This document shows positions 13,151 to 16,551 of a stretch of 16,551 nucleotides of DNA, piece by piece. How positions within the stretch are numbered: position 1 is the first letter of the stretch; each line of letters starts with the position of its first letter. Position numbers and translations under genes: made by a program. The notes under the pieces were generated by a model, which worked only from the letters and a program-made list of their open reading frames with translations, was not told the DNA's origin and searched no databases. Origin of the DNA: Verrucomicrobiales bacterium (GTDB lineage Bacteria > Verrucomicrobiota > Verrucomicrobiia > Limisphaerales > RI-55); contig DNDP01000208.1 of the NCBI GenBank assembly GCA_003484235.1, positions 1 through 16,551 of the forward strand, written 5' to 3'.

Positions 13151-16022
13151 GGTGCTTGCGTCCTTTCTTTGGATTCAACGTGATTCTTACTAGTGCGCCG
13201 CCCTCCGGTCGGTTCGTCAGCTCGATGTTGCCCCCGTGCAGGGTCACGATGCTCTGCACGACGTACAACCCGAGTCCGGTGCCTTCGCCGGGCGGCTTGG
13301 TGGTGAAAAATGGATCGAAGACCTGTGACAGGTGCGTTTCGGGAATGCCGGGGCCGGTGTCTGCCAGTTCGATGACCACCAGCGGGTCGCCGGGGAGCCA
13401 GCAGGTGGTGTCACCGAGGCTTTTCGCCGCCGAGGGTTCTTCGAGATGGACGCAGGTCCTGACGCTGATGAGTATCTGCCGCTCCGATTCCGGCACCATC
13501 TTCATTGCCTGAATGGAGTTGTTGACCAGGTTGATGAAGACCTGCTCCAGCTTCTGGCGGTCGATCGGCAGTTTGGGCGCCATGGGATCGTATTGGACCT
13601 TGACCCGGACCTTGGCCCCGACCAGCTGCAACTGGGTCAACCGCAGGCTGGTGGCGATCACGGCATTGGGATCGCCGAGGACCAGCTTCAGCGGTTCCGG
13701 CCGCGCATAGTCGAGCAGGGCCCGAACGATGACATTGGCTTCGTCGATCGCGGTGCGCATGTCCTTGATGTCCTCCTGCATGCGGGCGTTCCGGGGCTGC
13801 ACCTCCTGGACCATGTTGTCGAGCAGCAGGGACATCTCCTGCAGCGGGTTTTTGACCTGGTGGGCGACGCCGGCCGCCAGCGTTCCCACCGCACGAAACT
13901 TTTCCGCCAGGATCAGCTGCGCACGGGCATCACGCAGCTCGATGAGCGCACTTTGCAGATCCTGGTTGCGCTGGTGCAGCTGCTTTTCGATCAGCTTGCG
14001 GTCCGTGATGTCGGTCGAGATTCCGCAGACCGCGTACGCCCGGCCGGCGGAGTCGAACAGCGGAAACTTGACCGAAAGATAGTCGCGCAGCCCGTCCGGG
14101 TGGGGAGCCTGCTCGTCGAGAATCCTGGCTTTGCCGCTGCTCAGCACCAGGCGGTCGTTTTCCTGGAACCGCTGCGCGCTGTCCGGCGGAAAGATGGCGA
14201 AATCCGACCGTCCGACCGCCCGATTTCGCGTGATGCCGAACAGCTTCTCGAACTCGCGGTTGATGTAGAGGTAGCGGCCTTCCCGATCCTTCACGTAGAT
14301 GACGGCCGACGAATTGTCCATGATCCCCTGCAGGAGTTCCTCGCGCCGCTCGATCTCGCGCTGTGCCTGTCGGCTGGAAGTGATGTCCCAAAAGATGCAC
14401 TGCACGCCCACGACCCCGCCCTTCTCGTCGCGGATCGGAATCTTCATCACCTGCACGTCGTGCATCACGCCGTTGGCGGTCAGGTTCTCCTCCACCGTCT
14501 CGAACAGTTCTCCGGAATCCATCACGCGCCGGTCGTCGGCGCGGAACTTCTCCGCCATCTCCCGCGGGTAGAAATCGAAGTCTGTCTTGCCGACGATGTC
14601 CCCCGGGCTGGCCTGCAGCATGTCGGCGAACCGCTGGTTCACAAAGATGAACCTTCCCTCCCGATCCTTGCGCATGATGCACTGGGGCAGGGAAGCCACC
14701 AGCGAATGGTAGAGCGCCTCGGACCGCCGGACCCGGTCGTCCGCCTCCCGTCGTTCGGTCACATCGGAGATCAATCCGTCGTACGAGACCACGCGGCCCT
14801 GATCGTCCCAGTGGGGGACCGTGGTGGCCCGCACCCACCGGATCGAACCGTCGCGATGACGGATGCGGTGTTCCACCGGCTTGGTGACGTTGCCTTTCCG
14901 CGCGGCGGCAACCATCGCCTCCACCGCCCTCCGGTCGTCGGCCAGCACCATGGAAATGCCAAGTCCCGGATTGGCCTCGAAGTCTTCCGGCGTGTAGCCG
15001 GTCACCGCCACGCACGAGGGGTTGTGCCGCGTTGCACGAACCCTGCCGTGTTCGTCCAGCTCCACGGTGTAGATGTAGTCGGTCACCGAGCCCAGGAGAT
15101 GCCGGTAACGCTGTTCGCTGATCCGCAGCGACTCATCCGCCTGCCGCCGTTCGGTGATGTCGCGGGAGACCACCACGACGCGGCTGACCCGGCCATGCTG
15201 ATCCTTCACCACGCTGCCCTGGGACTCGATGTGGCGGATGGATCGGTCGGAGCAAACGAAGCGGTATTCGGCGCGCTGGCCCACGCCCGTTTCCACGGTC
15301 TCACGGAACATGGCCCGCATCCGTTCGGCATCGTCCGGATGCACGTTGACCAGGGAATCCGTCCCCCGCAGCGACTCGACGTCACCCAGCAGCCGCCGGT
15401 ACGAGGGGCTGAGGTAGATGCGGCGTCCGGAGCGGTCGAGCACGGCGATCAGATCCTTGGCATTCTCCGTGATCAGACGGTGAATCGTCTCACGTTCAAG
15501 CAGGGAAATCTCCAGCCGCTTCCGCTCAATTGCATGGTGGATCACGCGCACCAAAAGCGGGAGGCTCGACTGGCCCTTGACCAGATAGTCCTGTGCTCCG
15601 GCCTGGAGCGACTGGATGGCCATCTCCTCGTCGTCATGCCCGCTCATGATCACCACCGGGACATTGGGAGCCTCGGCGAGCAGGGCGCCGAGAGTCTTGT
15701 CGCGGGTGCTGTCAGGAAGCGAAAGATCCAGCAGCACGATGTCGAACTTCCCCTGCGGCAGGCACGCGCGGGCTTCGGCCAGCGAGGCGGCATGTTCGAG
15801 CCTGAAGCTGGCACGCTGCGAATGCTCCAGAAACTGCCGGACAAGCTCCACGAACGTGAAGTCATCCTCGACGATCAGCATGCGGATCTCCCGCCTCGGT
15901 CTCCCAAGGTGGCGGGCGGGCGCTTCCGGGCGCCGGCGGGGCGAAGCCTCAAACCGGGTTTCGTCCTCGGTCGAGGCGTTCGTGTCGAATATGTCGGTGC
16001 GTAGGCCCATGTGCGTCGGCAT
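13122..16022 (-). CDS. Sensor histidine kinase: REC, four PAS, HisKA, HATPase
   Basis: Soluble multi-domain kinase of up to 966 residues with no transmembrane segment seen. An N-terminal receiver starts at about residue 48 ('MLIVEDDF'; phosphoacceptor D99 in 'VLLDLSLPD', K149 in 'YLVKGQSS'). Four PAS/PAC units follow at about 180-292, 300-425, 433-550 and 560-675, each ending in an 'xDIT/DVTER'-like motif. The H-box is 'AAGVAHQVKNPLQEM' with H721. The ATPase part has N-box 'NLVNNSIQAM' (N831, N834-N835), 'ADTGPGIP' and 'GEGTGLGLYVV'. The receiver at the front implies that the kinase is itself controlled by an upstream phosphodonor. It overlaps the receiver-only gene downstream. The ATG at 16022 gives the longest form; M48, preceded by GGGAG at good spacing, would give a receiver with no extension and may be the true start (15881). 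The signal is unknown. Confidence 0.95.
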   Translation of the reverse strand: MPTHMGLRTDIFDTNASTEDETRFEASPRRRPEAPARHLGRPRREIRMLIVEDDFTFVELVRQFLEHSQRASFRLEHAASLAEARACLPQGKFDIVLLDLSLPDSTRDKTLGALLAEAPNVPVVIMSGHDDEEMAIQSLQAGAQDYLVKGQSSLPLLVRVIHHAIERKRLEISLLERETIHRLITENAKDLIAVLDRSGRRIYLSPSYRRLLGDVESLRGTDSLVNVHPDDAERMRAMFRETVETGVGQRAEYRFVCSDRSIRHIESQGSVVKDQHGRVSRVVVVSRDITERRQADESLRISEQRYRHLLGSVTDYIYTVELDEHGRVRATRHNPSCVAVTGYTPEDFEANPGLGISMVLADDRRAVEAMVAAARKGNVTKPVEHRIRHRDGSIRWVRATTVPHWDDQGRVVSYDGLISDVTERREADDRVRRSEALYHSLVASLPQCIMRKDREGRFIFVNQRFADMLQASPGDIVGKTDFDFYPREMAEKFRADDRRVMDSGELFETVEENLTANGVMHDVQVMKIPIRDEKGGVVGVQCIFWDITSSRQAQREIERREELLQGIMDNSSAVIYVKDREGRYLYINREFEKLFGITRNRAVGRSDFAIFPPDSAQRFQENDRLVLSSGKARILDEQAPHPDGLRDYLSVKFPLFDSAGRAYAVCGISTDITDRKLIEKQLHQRNQDLQSALIELRDARAQLILAEKFRAVGTLAAGVAHQVKNPLQEMSLLLDNMVQEVQPRNARMQEDIKDMRTAIDEANVIVRALLDYARPEPLKLVLGDPNAVIATSLRLTQLQLVGAKVRVKVQYDPMAPKLPIDRQKLEQVFINLVNNSIQAMKMVPESERQILISVRTCVHLEEPSAAKSLGDTTCWLPGDPLVVIELADTGPGIPETHLSQVFDPFFTTKPPGEGTGLGLYVVQSIVTLHGGNIELTNRPEGGALVRITLNPKKGRKHHGEATNTRG

Positions 16023-16136
16023 CGAACAGCGGGTGGCGAAAGGTGCCTGCGGAGATGAAGCGTCCGCGACTGCCTGGAAAGGCCTGGCCAGTTTGCTGGC
16101 GGAAATGCGGCGCCAAAATGGGGCGCCCAGCAGGGA

Positions 16137-16164
16137 ATCGTAACGGACGCGGCGAGACTTTCAA
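16137..16164 (-). promoter_or_regulatory. Candidate promoter of the sensor-kinase gene
   Basis: On the minus strand TTGAAA (16159-16164) is followed after 16 bases by TACGAT (16137-16142), matching the sigma-70 consensus at five of six and four of six positions. It lies about 115 bases upstream of the ATG at 16022. Weak evidence, based on motif alone. Confidence 0.28.
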
Positions 16165-16391
16165 TGACCGTCTCGACCGTATTTGCGCCCACGGTTCCAC
16201 TAGGTAAGGCGCCATTCTGCGGGGAAAAGGGTCATGCAAACGCAGGAAATCTCGCGGAAGGTCCGCTGGCCAACGAATGCGCCGCCCGGCTGGGATGCGG
16301 GATTTCGTGATCCAACTGCGAACCACCCGACGGGGTGCAACGCGTCCGCTGCCGGCTTGGTTTTGTTGCCTTCCCGCTGGGAACTTTGCCG

Positions 16392-16420
16392 TTGACACGT
16401 GGCGGGGTGAAAGGTGTCAT
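16392..16420 (+). promoter_or_regulatory. Candidate promoter and operator of the oxidoreductase gene
   Basis: TTGACA (16392-16397), a perfect -35 box, is followed after 17 bases by TGTCAT (16415-16420), a four-of-six -10 box. The leader would be about 70 nt. The inverted repeat TGACAC (16393-16398) and GTGTCA (16414-16419) is superimposed on both boxes and may be an operator. Confidence 0.4.
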
Positions 16421-16495
16421 TCGCGCCATCGCCGCGGTCGCAAACAGCAGGAAAAGTGTGGATTATTGCCCGCGACGGCCCCAGTCCAGCCAACC

Positions 16496-16551
16496 ATGAG
16501 CAAACAGTTCAACATCGCCGTGATCGGTCTCGGGTTCGGCGCCGAGTTCAT
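16496..16551 (+). CDS. Gfo/Idh/MocA-family oxidoreductase, N-terminal fragment
   Basis: Only 18 codons are visible before the window ends. They begin 'MSKQFNIAVIGLGFGAEF', the first strand and glycine-rich turn (G-x-G-x-G-A) of a Rossmann NAD(P)-binding domain. This closely matches the start of Gfo/Idh/MocA dehydrogenases common in Verrucomicrobiota and Planctomycetota, which oxidise or isomerise sugars and inositols in the cytoplasm. It is the only plus-strand gene in the window, divergent from the sensor kinase, and may act on sugars released after sulfatase action; that link is inference. No clear Shine-Dalgarno sequence precedes the ATG. Confidence 0.82.
   Translation, partial: MSKQFNIAVIGLGFGAEF

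Larger units (their letters stand above)
16023..16495. other. Divergent intergenic region
   Basis: About 470 bases between the minus-strand kinase gene and the plus-strand oxidoreductase. No gene is convincing. Near the kinase start a short hairpin (ggcgcc 16109-16114 and 16122-16127) contains, on the minus strand, GGCGCCCCATTT, which also occurs at 12685-12696. Near the right end is a palindrome ttccc-gct-gggaa at 16371-16383, just before a candidate promoter. Both flanking promoters must lie here. Confidence 0.5.

Noticed and set aside
13332..16004. Plus-strand ORF of 890 codons opposite the sensor kinase
   Set aside because: High GC content keeps the antisense frame open. The minus strand encodes unmistakable REC, PAS and kinase motifs.
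16200..16493. Minus-strand ORF of 97 codons upstream of the oxidoreductase
   Set aside because: It has no recognisable domain or RBS, and it covers the likely promoter of the divergent gene.

Overview
The window reads as a piece of a GC-rich chromosome from an environmental Verrucomicrobiota bacterium, probably of the Pedosphaera/Limisphaera type. That placement is inferred from three things: several formylglycine sulfatases with signal peptides, secreted beta-helix proteins with a short C-terminal 'FxR(A)xLP' domain, and GC-rich palindromic intergenic repeats. No rRNA, tRNA, CRISPR array, transposase or phage gene was seen. Every gene lies on the minus strand except one that starts at the right edge.

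Layout from left to right. (1) 1-817 is the N-terminal part of a secreted sulfatase that runs off the left edge. (2) 1124-6447 is a minus-strand run read from right to left. It begins with a BlaI/MecI-type repressor, followed with a 4-nt overlap by a large BlaR1/M56-type membrane metalloprotease. After a gap holding a 9-bp hairpin come a four-helix membrane protein with coiled coils and, 4 nt further on, a lipoprotein. A perfect 18-bp palindrome overlaps the presumed -35 box in front of the repressor and is the likely operator. (3) 6448-6797 holds this promoter and a large palindromic intergenic repeat. (4) 6798-12441 is a sulfatase neighbourhood: a small secreted protein of unknown function, a sulfamidase-like sulfatase with a C-terminal beta-sandwich, two tandem secreted beta-helix-type proteins, and a second sulfatase. 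Both beta-helix proteins seem to have lost the repetitive middle, and one is frameshifted. (5) 12442-12769 is non-coding and full of hairpins. (6) 12770-16022 encodes a sensor kinase (REC, four PAS domains, HisKA, HATPase) that overlaps by 29 nt a downstream single-domain response regulator. (7) 16023-16495 is a gap before a plus-strand Gfo/Idh/MocA oxidoreductase, of which only the first 18 codons are present.

The three exported sulfatases fit a life on sulfated polysaccharides, and the oxidoreductase may handle released sugars. The BlaI/M56 unit looks like a proteolytic signalling module in which the protease relieves repression and the downstream membrane protein and lipoprotein are part of the response. 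It has no penicillin-binding sensor domain and no beta-lactamase nearby, so its signal is unknown. This four-gene unit and the paired, internally shrunken beta-helix genes are the parts most worth a second look.
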